Position numbers and translations under genes: made by a program
Notes under the pieces: generated by a model
What the model saw: the letters and a program-made list of their open reading frames with translations, nothing else
Databases searched by the model: none
What the model was told of the DNA's origin: nothing
Shown: positions 1 to 8,341 of the stretch, in pieces
How positions within the stretch are numbered: the first letter of the stretch is position 1
Layout of the letters: every line of letters begins with the position of its first letter
Source: Nocardia salmonicida NBRC 13393
Lineage (GTDB): Bacteria; Actinomycetota; Actinomycetes; Mycobacteriales; Mycobacteriaceae
Direction: 5' to 3'
Length of the DNA stretch: 64,000 nucleotides
NCBI RefSeq assembly: GCF_001613085.1
Contig: NZ_BDBR01000005.1
Location: 1-64,000, forward strand

Positions 1-3000
1 GCCGCGGCTGCGTGCGTCCGCCGCGGCCTCGAGAGCGCGGGTATGTGCTGCCCGGGCGTCCTTGAGAGCCATCGCGGCGTCGCGCACCGCCCGACCCTTG
101 TCGGACTTCGCGGTTTCCAGCGCCTGCTGCTGGGCCTTGTGCTGCTCGTAGTCGGCGACCAGGGCCGCGTCCGGTGTGGACGCGTCGATGAACGCCTGGC
201 CACGCTCCTCGCTGAGTCGGTGGGAGAACTCGTCGATCGGCTCCCCGCCGACATGGGTGATCCGCGGCGGATCGCCCGCGGTCTGCACCATCGGGTCGTT
301 CGGGTCCAGCACGCCGAGCAGATGCGCGTCCACACCGGGCGTCCGGCTGAACGGTGCGTTGGCGGTCCCGTTTCCGGGTTCGAGGAACGACATCGCGGCC
401 GGGCGGGTCGGTGGGTCCTGGTCGCTCATGAAGTCGACGAGCTCGCGATCCAGTGGTGGACCGTCGCCGTCGAGACTGTCGCGATCGCGAGTATCGGACG
501 AATCGGAATCCGTTCTGGGCGAGGGTGTATCGCTCGGTGTCGTCGCGGACTCGGGGCTGAACGTGCGCCACTTGCCACCGCGATCGATCACCGGGTCCGA
601 GCCCGGCTCCCGCCGCACACCCACTCGATCGGTCGGCGCGGTGACATCGACACCGAGCTGGTCGGCGATGTACTGCGCCCAGCCCTTGCTGTTGCCCGCG
701 TGACAGGAGAGCAGCCGGATCGGTGTTCCTGGAACGTAATTCGGGTTGCTGCGGATCGCGTCGACGATGTCGCGCGGGTGGACGGGGTCCCCGTTGCTCG
801 GGGTCACCGAACCGTCGCGCCGCCCGTGCACGACCACGTCGTGGGAGCCGTCGTTGCGCACGTTCTCGCTCACCCGGTGCGTGCGGGCATCCTCACCGAT
901 GGCCGTGCCGGTCGGATGGTGTACGACGCCTTGGCCGTTGGGCAACTGGGTGTCGTAGACCGGACCGCTGTCGTTGCCGTCGGGCTGCGGCTGCCTGCGA
1001 TCGTCGCCGGAATCGGTGCGGTCCCGCGGCGAGGCGGTGTCGTCGGCGCCCGGTCGACCGGGACGACTCGTCTCCGGGCCCGGTCGGGGACTCGCGCCCG
1101 GATCCGCACCGACGATCGGCACCACCGGCGGGATGTCGGCCAGCGGATCGGACTCCGGCCTGACCTCGGAATCCCCGGCACGAGTCCGTTCGGCGGCAGC
1201 CTCGGGCTCGCCTGCACGGGTCGACGGCGCTTCGCCCGGCGCGGCCTGCAGCCCCCGCAGCGGCGTCTCGGCCATACCGGCGCCGCGCTGTTCACCGACC
1301 CCCGCGCGGCTTTCACCATCAGGTCGACTCGTCGCACCGGAATCTTCGGCGGTGCCCTGTGGGTCGGCCACCCGCGACTCGTCGACACTCGGGCCGTCGG
1401 CTCTGGCTTCCGGTGCGCCGGAACGAATGTCGGATCCGGGTTGTACACCGGGACGGGCAGCGGGCTGCGACCCCTGGGCAGGCGTCGACTGCTGACCCGG
1501 GGTCGACTGCTGACCCGGGGTCGATTGTGTTGGCGCAGTATGAGATTGAGTGGGACTCGCGGCAGGCTGACCGGTCGTCGGCGTTGCTGCCTGATTGGTG
1601 ACCGGCGCCTGACCGGTCGCAGCGGGCGACGGCCCCGCCGTCGCAGCGGGCCCGGCACCTGCCACACCGGCACCGATCGGTGCCCCGGCCTGTGTTGTGG
1701 TGTCCCGGTTGGTCGCCGGAGTGTCGTTGACCTGCGTAACCGGCTGACCACTCGACTGCGCGTCGGTGCGCGTCCCCTCGCCCACGCTCGCGCCGTCGGC
1801 CTGCTCGGCCTCGCCCACCCGCGACTTGTCCTGACCGGAATCCGTCTGTGCCGCAGGGCTTTCCCCGTCGGCGCGGCTGCCGCCGTCCTGACGACTGCCG
1901 TCACCGGCCTGCGATTCGCCACCCTGCACCTCGGGCTCGGACTCCTGGCGCCCCGCACCGGCGCCGCCATCGGCTGAGGACTGGCGATCGTCGCCGGACT
2001 GCTGATTCGCCCGTCCCTCTTCGGAATTCGTCGGCCCTTGGGCTTCGCCCTCGGGCGACTGCGTGCTCCCGGCGGGGCGCATCGACTGACCGTCGTCACC
2101 GGCACCGGCCCGCGACTCACCGGAACCCTCGCCGCCCATGGCGTCATCGCCCGCACCCGCGCGCACGCCGTCGTCACCACCGGCCCCGGTCCCCTCTTCG
2201 TCGGCACCCGCCCGGTTCTCGCCCTCGCCACCGGGACGGTTGGACGACCCGTCGCCGCCCGCACCGTCGTTCTGCCCGAATGTTCCGAGGTCGTGGCCCG
2301 GCATGGCATCGCGAACCTGCGAGCTGAAGCTGGGCCGTTCGAACAACCCGGGCTTCATCGCCGACCACGCGGAGTTCGCCCCGGCCTTGTTCAGGCCCGA
2401 AAGTCCGCCATTGGTGGCGCCCGCACTCCACATGAGCGGGTCGGATGCCGCGGTCTTCAGGTTGTTCCATGCCTGATCCCAGCCCTGGGTCATCCCCTCG
2501 TACCCGAATTGGCCGAGCATGCCGCCGCCCGCGCCGACCAGACCGGCACCGGTGCCGGTGATCGCGCCCTTGAGCCAGGGCGACATGCCGTCGCCGAGCC
2601 GCTTGCCGAGGAAGTGGCCGAACGGACCGGCCGCCAGACCACCGGCGGCGGAACTGACAGCGGCCGCCTTCACCTGGTTCCAGTCGACCTCCTTGCGGTG
2701 GCCCTGATCGACCTGCCACTGCTGGGCGCCGAGTTCCTGCAGGGTGCCCAGCGCCGTGTCGATCGCCACGTGCTGGCCGATGAACTTCAGGACCCGGGTG
2801 ATCACGGCCTTCGCGCCGTGCCGCAGGATCGCGGCCAGTACGCGCCCGAAGATTCCCCGCGCCACCACGCGGGTCACGCCGATCGCGGCAGCCTCCACCG
2901 CGGGCGCCGTCGGCGGAAATATCCACGCCGCAGCGATTTCCAGCGCCAGCAAGCCCAGCGAGGACAGGAACATGATCTTGGTGTATTCGATCTCGGTGCC

Positions 3001-3297
3001 GGTCTGATACACCGAGTCACCGAGGATGTCGAACAATTCGCCCAGCTTGGTCACCGACTGGTCGCCGCGGGCCATCCCCTCGAAGGCTTTGAGCATGTCT
3101 TCGACGCCGTCGCCCTGCGGATATGCCTTGAACGCAGCATCTTTGGCGGCATCGACGTCATCTACCAGTGCACGAAGACCGTCCGCGGCCGTGCGCCAGT
3201 CCTCGGCCATGGCCCACATCTCGTCTTCATTGCCCTCCGGCCACTCCATACCGGCAAGAATCGAGAGCCAATGCAGCCCAGATGGGAGATCGATCAT
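1..3297 (-). CDS. polymorphic-toxin-like WXG100/CpnT-N-type protein (partial, 3' end outside window)
   Basis: The frame is open from an ATG at 3297 to the left edge (at least 1099 residues, no stop). An in-frame TAG lies just before this ATG, so it is the first possible start. Residues 1-100 (MIDLPSGLHWL..., EWPEGNEDEMW) resemble the CpnT-N/WXG100-like trafficking domain of type VII substrates. Residues ~110-330 are Ala/Gly-rich and partly hydrophobic. About 340-780 is a Gln/Ser/Gly/Asp-rich linker. Residues ~780-910 form a compact domain with VVVHG (His824) and LLSCHAG (Cys865), like the His/Cys dyad of caspase-fold processing domains in polymorphic toxins. The visible end is Ala/Lys-rich and helical. 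The toxic tip, if any, lies outside the window. The domain reading is inference from motifs; the reading frame itself is clear. Confidence 0.85.
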   Translation of the reverse strand, partial: MIDLPSGLHWLSILAGMEWPEGNEDEMWAMAEDWRTAADGLRALVDDVDAAKDAAFKAYPQGDGVEDMLKAFEGMARGDQSVTKLGELFDILGDSVYQTGTEIEYTKIMFLSSLGLLALEIAAAWIFPPTAPAVEAAAIGVTRVVARGIFGRVLAAILRHGAKAVITRVLKFIGQHVAIDTALGTLQELGAQQWQVDQGHRKEVDWNQVKAAAVSSAAGGLAAGPFGHFLGKRLGDGMSPWLKGAITGTGAGLVGAGGGMLGQFGYEGMTQGWDQAWNNLKTAASDPLMWSAGATNGGLSGLNKAGANSAWSAMKPGLFERPSFSSQVRDAMPGHDLGTFGQNDGAGGDGSSNRPGGEGENRAGADEEGTGAGGDDGVRAGAGDDAMGGEGSGESRAGAGDDGQSMRPAGSTQSPEGEAQGPTNSEEGRANQQSGDDRQSSADGGAGAGRQESEPEVQGGESQAGDGSRQDGGSRADGESPAAQTDSGQDKSRVGEAEQADGASVGEGTRTDAQSSGQPVTQVNDTPATNRDTTTQAGAPIGAGVAGAGPAATAGPSPAATGQAPVTNQAATPTTGQPAASPTQSHTAPTQSTPGQQSTPGQQSTPAQGSQPAARPGVQPGSDIRSGAPEARADGPSVDESRVADPQGTAEDSGATSRPDGESRAGVGEQRGAGMAETPLRGLQAAPGEAPSTRAGEPEAAAERTRAGDSEVRPESDPLADIPPVVPIVGADPGASPRPGPETSRPGRPGADDTASPRDRTDSGDDRRQPQPDGNDSGPVYDTQLPNGQGVVHHPTGTAIGEDARTHRVSENVRNDGSHDVVVHGRRDGSVTPSNGDPVHPRDIVDAIRSNPNYVPGTPIRLLSCHAGNSKGWAQYIADQLGVDVTAPTDRVGVRREPGSDPVIDRGGKWRTFSPESATTPSDTPSPRTDSDSSDTRDRDSLDGDGPPLDRELVDFMSDQDPPTRPAAMSFLEPGNGTANAPFSRTPGVDAHLLGVLDPNDPMVQTAGDPPRITHVGGEPIDEFSHRLSEERGQAFIDASTPDAALVADYEQHKAQQQALETAKSDKGRAVRDAAMALKDARAAHTRALEAAADARSRG
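1484..1526. repeat. 18 bp tandem repeat inside the linker of the toxin-like gene
   Basis: An 18 bp unit (1484-1501) is repeated exactly at 1502-1519 and begins a third time. On the minus strand it encodes STPGQQ twice, followed by a diverged STPAQG. It keeps the frame, so it is a linker length polymorphism rather than a mobile repeat. Confidence 0.85.
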
Positions 3298-3345
3298 GGA
3301 GCGCTACGTCACCAACTCGAGTCCGTGAACGTCGCCATCGCCCCT

Positions 3346-3446
3346 CATCCCTCAATAGTGATGCCCGGTCGAGCACACCACAACTCGTTCGCCTGCGCAA
3401 CAGAGTGGCAGGTACCGACGAATCCGTGATGACGACAGTATGAACG
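3346..3446 (-). promoter_or_regulatory. duplicated upstream region, copy A (before the toxin-like gene)
   Basis: Read on the minus strand, this stretch aligns over about 100 bp with 5281-5381, which sits directly before the WXG100 gene. The best-kept block contains GAGTTGTGGTGTGCTCGA. Both copies end in a GAGGGATGAG ribosome-site/start context. In this copy that ATG opens only short frames (14 codons, and 9 codons from the next ATG) before the toxin-like gene starts at 3297. It probably carries the promoter. The rest of 3298-3611 shows no gene. Confidence 0.6.
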
Positions 3447-3611
3447 CCAGGCAGCCGGAACGAACCCCGCGCGGGCGACTTGACGACCAGCCGGTGCGGG
3501 CGAAGGATCGGGGTCGGCGGCACTTGAAGCGCAGGCGCGACCTGGCATTCCGCAGCGACGAGCACGCCGAGCCGGACACAGACTCCATGATTCGAGAACG
3601 GAACGCACGCA

Positions 3612-3995
3612 ATGGAATTGAAGCCGGTGGCCATGTACCGCGAGATGTACGAGCGCGGGCACGACGAACTGCCCTCGGTATTCGACGCGCCCACCGGCAC
3701 CGTCGAGGACGACCGCGACCGAATTCTGAACTACATGCGCAAGGTCCGCGCCGTCTTCGACGTCATGGGCGAATCTCCTGACCTGTTCACCCGGGACGCC
3801 GACATCGAGGGTGGTCCCTCCCTGTACTCCGACGGCATCTGGATCTGGCGCGAGGACTCGCTGAAGTACCTCGCCGAGCAGGCCCTCGTCCTCCCCACCG
3901 AGTTCGTAGAACACGTCCGCGCCCTCGACTACGCTCCCCAGAACTTCGACACCCGCGACCCCGATTTCGACGCGGCGTTCCTGTCGTACTTCTGA
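3612..3995 (+). CDS. hypothetical protein, possible immunity-type small protein
   Basis: 127 residues, soluble and acidic, no signal peptide. The middle (GGPSLYSDGIWIWREDSLKY) and end (LPTEFVEHVRAL) look like small actinobacterial proteins often found beside polymorphic toxins, where a short 'SDG.W.W..D...Y' segment recurs. I cannot name a family with certainty. It is the first of three plus-strand genes placed between two minus-strand type VII-associated genes, 17 bp before the DUF6301-like gene, so co-transcription is likely. ATG at 3612 is the first start; an alternative Met is at residue 8. A role as immunity protein for the neighbouring toxin-like gene is inference from position only. 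Confidence 0.65.
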   Translation: MELKPVAMYREMYERGHDELPSVFDAPTGTVEDDRDRILNYMRKVRAVFDVMGESPDLFTRDADIEGGPSLYSDGIWIWREDSLKYLAEQALVLPTEFVEHVRALDYAPQNFDTRDPDFDAAFLSYF

Positions 3996-4012
3996 CCGAG
4001 GAAAGGCACCGA

Positions 4013-4498
4013 ATGACGAACTGGCACACGATGCCCGCCGACAAGGCAGCCGATCTGGCGGGTGCACTGCACACACTCGACTGGTCGTGGTCCCTCGACG
4101 ACGCCCCGGCAGTCGTCGAGAAGTTCGGTTGGCACACCGTCTCCAGCCGACCACGGCGGATCACGCTCGACACCGGACTCGGTCCGGACAGCGGCACGAT
4201 CCGTGCCAAGAACGGCCAGGTCACCGGCATCGAGCTGCAACTCACCGACTTCGCCGATGCGAGCGAGAACGCGCAGGTCGCAACGGCTTTCGACAGCTTC
4301 GCCGCGGCGATCACCGCCAAGCTCGGCGAGCCGATAGCCCGCGTCGCCGGTCCGCCGCTGCAGTACCGGTGGGCCGGGGCAGATGCCACGGTCGTGCTCG
4401 AACGCTCCGCCGCCTCGGTGTGGCTGTATCTGGTCACCAATGCGCGTCTGGCCGCCGACGATCGTAATATCGCGCTCGACGAGCAGGGCCTGCTGTGA
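4013..4498 (+). CDS. DUF6301-like protein
   Basis: 161 residues, no membrane segment. The pattern ADLAGALHTLDWSW...FGWHTVSSRP, a central GIELQLTDF and a C-terminal WAGADATVVLERS...VWLYL fits the small actinobacterial family named DUF6301 (recognised from memory, not searched). A GGAAAGG ribosome site precedes the ATG. Its end overlaps the next gene by 4 bp (GTGA), so the two are translationally coupled. Biochemical function is unknown; members are commonly found near secreted toxins or type VII genes. Confidence 0.7.
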   Translation: MTNWHTMPADKAADLAGALHTLDWSWSLDDAPAVVEKFGWHTVSSRPRRITLDTGLGPDSGTIRAKNGQVTGIELQLTDFADASENAQVATAFDSFAAAITAKLGEPIARVAGPPLQYRWAGADATVVLERSAASVWLYLVTNARLAADDRNIALDEQGLL

Positions 4499-4941
4499 CC
4501 GACTGGACCGGGTTCGCACATGGGCTCGCCGCCGAGCTCGCGGCCGCACCCGAGACCACAGTCCTGGTGATCGGTGAATCGGCAGCACCGGGAGCACGAC
4601 GTTTCGCCCAGTTCCGCAAGACCGGAGAGGCGGTGTCGGCCGAACTCACCGGCGACGAATGGCTCGAGCCCGAATTCCGCCCCGACGGCGACGGCATCCG
4701 AATGATCACCGAAGCGGGCTGGCGTCTCCCCGACGAAGCTCATATGGGCAACTGGTGGACCGAGTTTCCCTGGCCGGTCGACACCGACGACTACCAGCGG
4801 CTCGCCGCGATCACCGTCGTCGGGCTCCGCGACGGCTTCGGCATCGGCTCCCCACTGACACTGGCCTACAAGGGCTGGGTCGAGAGTGCCGGAAACAGCG
4901 ACCTGCATCTGCCCGGCCTCGGCATCCCGGACGCGAGTTGA
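4495..4941 (+). CDS. TY-Chap-like (YbjN/CesT-type chaperone fold) protein
   Basis: 148 residues starting with GTG at 4495 inside the stop of the preceding gene. The sequence order 'RRFAQFRKTGEAVSAELTGDEWL...GWRLPDEAHMGNWWTEFPWP...LAAITVVGLRDGFG' matches the actinobacterial TY-Chap domain, related to type III secretion chaperones and YbjN. Such proteins are thought to bind peptides and lie beside secretion substrates. Here it ends 12 bp before the convergent WXG100 gene, so a chaperone role for the neighbouring substrates is plausible but not shown by the sequence. Confidence 0.7.
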   Translation: MTDWTGFAHGLAAELAAAPETTVLVIGESAAPGARRFAQFRKTGEAVSAELTGDEWLEPEFRPDGDGIRMITEAGWRLPDEAHMGNWWTEFPWPVDTDDYQRLAAITVVGLRDGFGIGSPLTLAYKGWVESAGNSDLHLPGLGIPDAS

Positions 4942-4953
4942 CCGACCGCGCTT

Positions 4954-5280
4954 CTACGTCAAGCCGTCGCGGTTGCCCTTTTCCATCTTGTCGATGTAGT
5001 CGGCGCTTTCGGTCTGGCCGTCGGCGAAGTCGCCCATGGACGTGGCCATGGTCTTGACGTTCTCGCTGGTGTTGGTCCAGGAGGAGTCGTAGCCGTCGTC
5101 GCCACCTGGTCCGTTGTTGAAGGAACGGCCGAGTTTGTCGTTGCCCCAGACGTTTCCACGGCCGGTCAGCGAACTGTTCAGCGTGTTGATGATGCCGTTG
5201 AGTTGGTTGCTGACATTGCGCGACTTGCCGGCCGCGGTCCGGAAGTCGTCGGCGTCGTATTCGAATGTCATCGCGCTCAT
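4954..5280 (-). CDS. WXG100-family protein (ESX substrate-like)
   Basis: 108 residues from ATG 5280, preceded by GGAGGG. The frame extends upstream, but that part is the conserved promoter block, so MSAMTFEYD is taken as the start. Two amphipathic helices flank the WGND turn (the W-x-G-type motif in GRGNVWGNDKLGRSF), and size and charge fit small ESX substrates that form helical hairpins. It ends DYIDKMEKGNRDGL, near where a YxxxD/E secretion signal (YIDKM-E) would be expected. It follows the EspG-like gene on the same strand, with its own duplicated promoter region in between. The partner is probably the WXG100/PPE-like gene at 6192-8084, or it is a homodimer. Confidence 0.85.
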   Translation of the reverse strand: MSAMTFEYDADDFRTAAGKSRNVSNQLNGIINTLNSSLTGRGNVWGNDKLGRSFNNGPGGDDGYDSSWTNTSENVKTMATSMGDFADGQTESADYIDKMEKGNRDGLT

Positions 5281-5381
5281 CCCTCCACAAGTGGTGCCGT
5301 TCGAGCACACCACAACTCATTCGCGTGCGCAACAGCCTCGCACGATGGCACGAACCGCGGATGACAACGCTGTGAACGCCG
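5281..5381 (-). promoter_or_regulatory. duplicated upstream region, copy B (before the WXG100 gene)
   Basis: Homologous to 3346-3446 on the same strand over about 100 bp. Shared blocks include GGCGTTCA, TCGTCATC-like and CTGTTGCGCA segments, then GAGTTGTGGTGTGCTCGA and the GAGGGATGAG start context. The copy ends at the ATG of the WXG100 gene, which shows it is an upstream control region. Confidence 0.65.
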
Positions 5382-5397
5382 GGTTCGAGCCGGTCCC

Positions 5398-6195
5398 CTA
5401 AGTGCTTGCCTCCCAGTGTGATTCCACCCGCGACATCATGCGCTCGATCGACGCGTCGACCTTGTCGGCCAGGTCGGTCCGCGACATCGGTGTGGCGGTG
5501 GGGTTTTCGTTGGGAAGTTCGATGACGTAGCGGCCGTCGCCGGGGAGATCACGCCACACCAGGATGTCGCGATGCATGCCACGCGAACCGAACATGGACT
5601 GGTTCTGCAGAATATTGATGGTGCCGGTGCGGTCGGCGGGAACCTCGAAGAATTCCGCGCTGCGGCGCGCGATGCCGGTGTCGGCTTCCTCGAACACCAT
5701 CGAGGCGCGTGACGCGTAGGGGTCCTGATCGGGTTGCTTATCGGTGACCAGTGGTATCACTCCACCCTTGGCAGGCCCGACCTTCGGCATCATGTCGAGG
5801 ATCGACTCGGTGAGACCGTATGGGCCACAATCGGTCAGGATGAATCCACCGCTGTGAGCCGGTGTCGCACCGGGCAACTGGCGGATCACATAGCCGTTGG
5901 CACCTGCCCGTGCCGCACGGGCTTTGACCCACCGCTGCGCGTCGTCGCGCTCGCGGTCGTTCCAAGCCCGCAGCCGCAGATAGACATCCGGACGCGCCAG
6001 CACGTCCAGCGCCGTGCGCAGCCCGGGATCGATGTCGGATTGCAGGCGCTGCCAGGTGTCGTACTTCTCCTGATCGAAGTCGTACATCAGCATGGTGGTG
6101 GACAGGAAACTCAGCGGACGCGGCATGTGACCGCCGACCAGCCGATCCCACAGCACCTTGAACTCGACATCGGTGAATTCCCAGGTACGGGTCAT
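5398..6195 (-). CDS. EspG-like ESX secretion-associated chaperone
   Basis: 265 residues. It begins with W-E-F-T-D-V-E-F-K-V-L-W, the typical opening of the EspG family, followed by the mixed alpha/beta body with Leu/Trp/Asp-rich segments (LSFLSTTMLMYDFD) usual in this family. EspG proteins bind the tips of PE/PPE or similar ESX substrates in the cytosol and keep them soluble for export. The ATG overlaps the stop of the upstream WXG100/PPE-like gene (ATGA), so the two are coupled, which fits a chaperone made with its substrate. No ESX ATPase or membrane component is in the window. Confidence 0.8.
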   Translation of the reverse strand: MTRTWEFTDVEFKVLWDRLVGGHMPRPLSFLSTTMLMYDFDQEKYDTWQRLQSDIDPGLRTALDVLARPDVYLRLRAWNDRERDDAQRWVKARAARAGANGYVIRQLPGATPAHSGGFILTDCGPYGLTESILDMMPKVGPAKGGVIPLVTDKQPDQDPYASRASMVFEEADTGIARRSAEFFEVPADRTGTINILQNQSMFGSRGMHRDILVWRDLPGDGRYVIELPNENPTATPMSRTDLADKVDASIERMMSRVESHWEAST

Positions 6196-8084
6196 GCGTC
6201 GGCCGCCGGACGCGCGTGGGCGGCACTGGCGCCCTCGGTGACCTCGCCGCCGTGGGTGACCTCGGCGCCCACCCCGACCGGCTCCACCGGCACCCCGGTA
6301 CTGGCCGCGATCACCGGTTCCACGAGATCACCGAGCGAGCTGAAATCAGGCAGGCTCGGCAGCGAGGCGCGCGGGAAGGCCGTCCCCGCCCCGGATGCGA
6401 CCGCTTCCTCGGCCGGGAGACCGGCCACTGCCACCGGCTCCGCCGGTTCCTCGACCGTGAGACCGAGCTGCTCCGCGACGGACTGCAACTGGGGGTTGGA
6501 TTCCATCAGCTGCGCGAACTCGGGCGATTCCGAGATCGCGGTCGCCAGATCGGGGAACTGGTCGAGCAGCGAAGTGAGCTGGGACAGGTCGGGCGTGGCC
6601 GCGGACAAGTCGGTCGAGGCGATTTGCTGCAGGGCCTGGGTGACGCTCGGCAGCGCTTGGGTGAGCGAGGAGACAACCCCGGAGATGGTCGACATCAGCG
6701 AGGACATCATGTCCGAGCCGGAACTACCGGTCGAGCTTCCCGTTCCGGCGATAGCGCCGTTGCCGGTTCCGCCGGTTCCCGTCCCCGTACCGGTTCCCGA
6801 GCCGGACCCTGATGCGCCACCGGAACCGCTCTGACCTGTGCCCTTCCCCTGATTCGCCAATTCTTGCTGTGCCGCCATGAACCCGGCCGATGGCTGGGTG
6901 CTTCCCTGTTGCTGACTGCCGGCCTGCTGGCCACCACTCGACTGCTGACCACCGCCGGACTGTTGACCACCGCCGGACTGCTGGCCACCGCCGGACTGCT
7001 GGCCACCGTTGTTCTGTTGGCCGCCGTTGTCCTCTTCCTTCTTCGGCGGCGGCGGTGGTGGTCCGATGGCCCCCTTCGGAGCAGCGGGTGCGACCTCTGC
7101 CGGAAACATCTTCTGGGTCTGCTTCAGCCCGTCGATGTAGTGCTTGCGATAGAGCTCCTGGACTTCGCCGACATCGTCACCACAGCCCTCGTCGCGCGAG
7201 ACCGGCATGCAGGAGTTGGTCGCATACAACCAGTCCGCGGTGTATTGCAGGTTCGCCTGCATCAATTTGAACGACCCGGCGAGATCGGAGACCGACTTGG
7301 AGAACCCCTGCACAGCGGTCAGAGCACTTTCGCCGCCCTGGCTCTCCCATTTGGTCGAGGTGATCGTCTGCATCGCCTGGCTCAGGTCGTAGGCGGCGCC
7401 CTCGAGCTGGCTGGCCATCGTGCCCCAGACCGGCGCGTCTTCGGTGATCTCGGTCCAGCCGATGCGGTAGCCCAGGTCGTACAGATCGCCCCAGCCCATG
7501 CTCGACGGTTCCCGATACGGGATCTCCCCCTCGACCGGTTCGGGCTTGGCCGTCACGTCCTTGGGAACGCTGGCTTTGTCGATATCGTCGTTGTGCTGGA
7601 CATAGATCTTGCCGTCGCGCGTTTCGATGTCCTGGTTCGCGGGGTTGTAGGTACCCGCGTTCTTGACCGCGCCCGACATGTCCTTGGCGCCAGGTGTCGA
7701 CGACACGCCGCCGAGGTCGGTCTTCTTCTGTTTCAGCGTCGACAGTTCGGATGCCGAGAGTTCATCGGTGCCGGTGTATTTGTCACCCGCGGCCTTGAAC
7801 ATATCGACCATGTCCACCAGCGAGTCGATGAACTTGCCGAGAGTGTCTTTACACTCGGTGGCTTCGGTGACGAACCGGGGCTGCAATCTCTCCGGGGCGT
7901 AGACCTCGGCCCCGCCGAGCTTGGACATCGTGAAGACGTTGAGCTGCCTGCTCTCGATCAGGCCTCGACAGCCCTTGATCACTTCGATCGCCGTACTGCA
8001 TGCCTTGGCGGCATCCAGCGCGGCACCCGTTTCGACCTTGATCTTCGCCTTGTCTGCCAGCCCCTCGAAGGGAGAATCGCCCAC
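6192..8084 (-). CDS. WXG100/PPE-like ESX substrate with Gln/Gly-rich C-terminal tail
   Basis: 630 residues from GTG 8084, with GAGGAG 10 bases upstream; the frame continues further but without a ribosome site. Residues 1-90 (ALDAAKACSTAIEVIKGCRGLI) are helical. A second helical region contains KWESQGGESALTAVQGFSKSV, a W-x-x-x-G-type hairpin as in PPE or WXG100 proteins. Then come a poly-Pro block (GPPPPPPK), SGGGQQ repeats, a Ser/Gly/Thr stretch and a Leu-rich helical end. It is coupled to the EspG-like gene by an ATGA overlap and is probably its client. It has three Cys in the N-terminal third (KGC, TEC) plus SC and GC later, which could form disulfides outside the cell. The exact family name is uncertain. 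Confidence 0.75.
   Translation of the reverse strand: MGDSPFEGLADKAKIKVETGAALDAAKACSTAIEVIKGCRGLIESRQLNVFTMSKLGGAEVYAPERLQPRFVTEATECKDTLGKFIDSLVDMVDMFKAAGDKYTGTDELSASELSTLKQKKTDLGGVSSTPGAKDMSGAVKNAGTYNPANQDIETRDGKIYVQHNDDIDKASVPKDVTAKPEPVEGEIPYREPSSMGWGDLYDLGYRIGWTEITEDAPVWGTMASQLEGAAYDLSQAMQTITSTKWESQGGESALTAVQGFSKSVSDLAGSFKLMQANLQYTADWLYATNSCMPVSRDEGCGDDVGEVQELYRKHYIDGLKQTQKMFPAEVAPAAPKGAIGPPPPPPKKEEDNGGQQNNGGQQSGGGQQSGGGQQSGGGQQSSGGQQAGSQQQGSTQPSAGFMAAQQELANQGKGTGQSGSGGASGSGSGTGTGTGTGGTGNGAIAGTGSSTGSSGSDMMSSLMSTISGVVSSLTQALPSVTQALQQIASTDLSAATPDLSQLTSLLDQFPDLATAISESPEFAQLMESNPQLQSVAEQLGLTVEEPAEPVAVAGLPAEEAVASGAGTAFPRASLPSLPDFSSLGDLVEPVIAASTGVPVEPVGVGAEVTHGGEVTEGASAAHARPAADA
6931..7023. repeat. 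18 bp tandem repeats encoding SGGGQQ units
   Basis: Imperfect 18 bp repeats (core CTGCTGGCCACCGCCGGA on the plus strand) run about five times through the PPE-like gene. On the minus strand they encode GGQQ/SGGGQQ units. The frame is kept, so this is a low-complexity linker prone to length change. Confidence 0.8.
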
Positions 8085-8341
8085 GCCAACCGCTCCTCGC
8101 AGCACCCCACCGCCGACCCTCGCAGTCGACTCGATCGCCTCGCATTCTAGTGAGCAATGCGAAATATGCACAGCAGCAAGGAAACACCGGTGTCGATCCC
8201 TGATGAACAGACGGTTCCGGCGAACGATCCGACGGCTGACACCGATTTGTGACAGACTCGATCGAAGCGCTAGCGGCCACAGGACGGCCATGAACGAACG
8301 AACGATAGGGCCCCAGCTTTGACGTCGCGATGGAACTGCTC

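Noticed and set aside
43..3429. Long plus-strand open frames (43-1977, 2038-3429) and a minus-strand frame (870-2309) over the left 3.4 kb
   Set aside because: Their translations are Arg/Pro/Gly-rich with no domain. The minus-strand frame running from 3297 off the edge has a WXG100-like start and a coherent composition and explains the region.
3345..4154. 269-codon minus-strand frame over 3.3-4.2 kb
   Set aside because: It crosses the duplicated control region and two better supported plus-strand genes, and has no family character.
6931..7023. Regular short repeats considered as a CRISPR-like array
   Set aside because: The units are 18 bp without spacers and keep the reading frame of the PPE-like protein; they encode SGGGQQ repeats.
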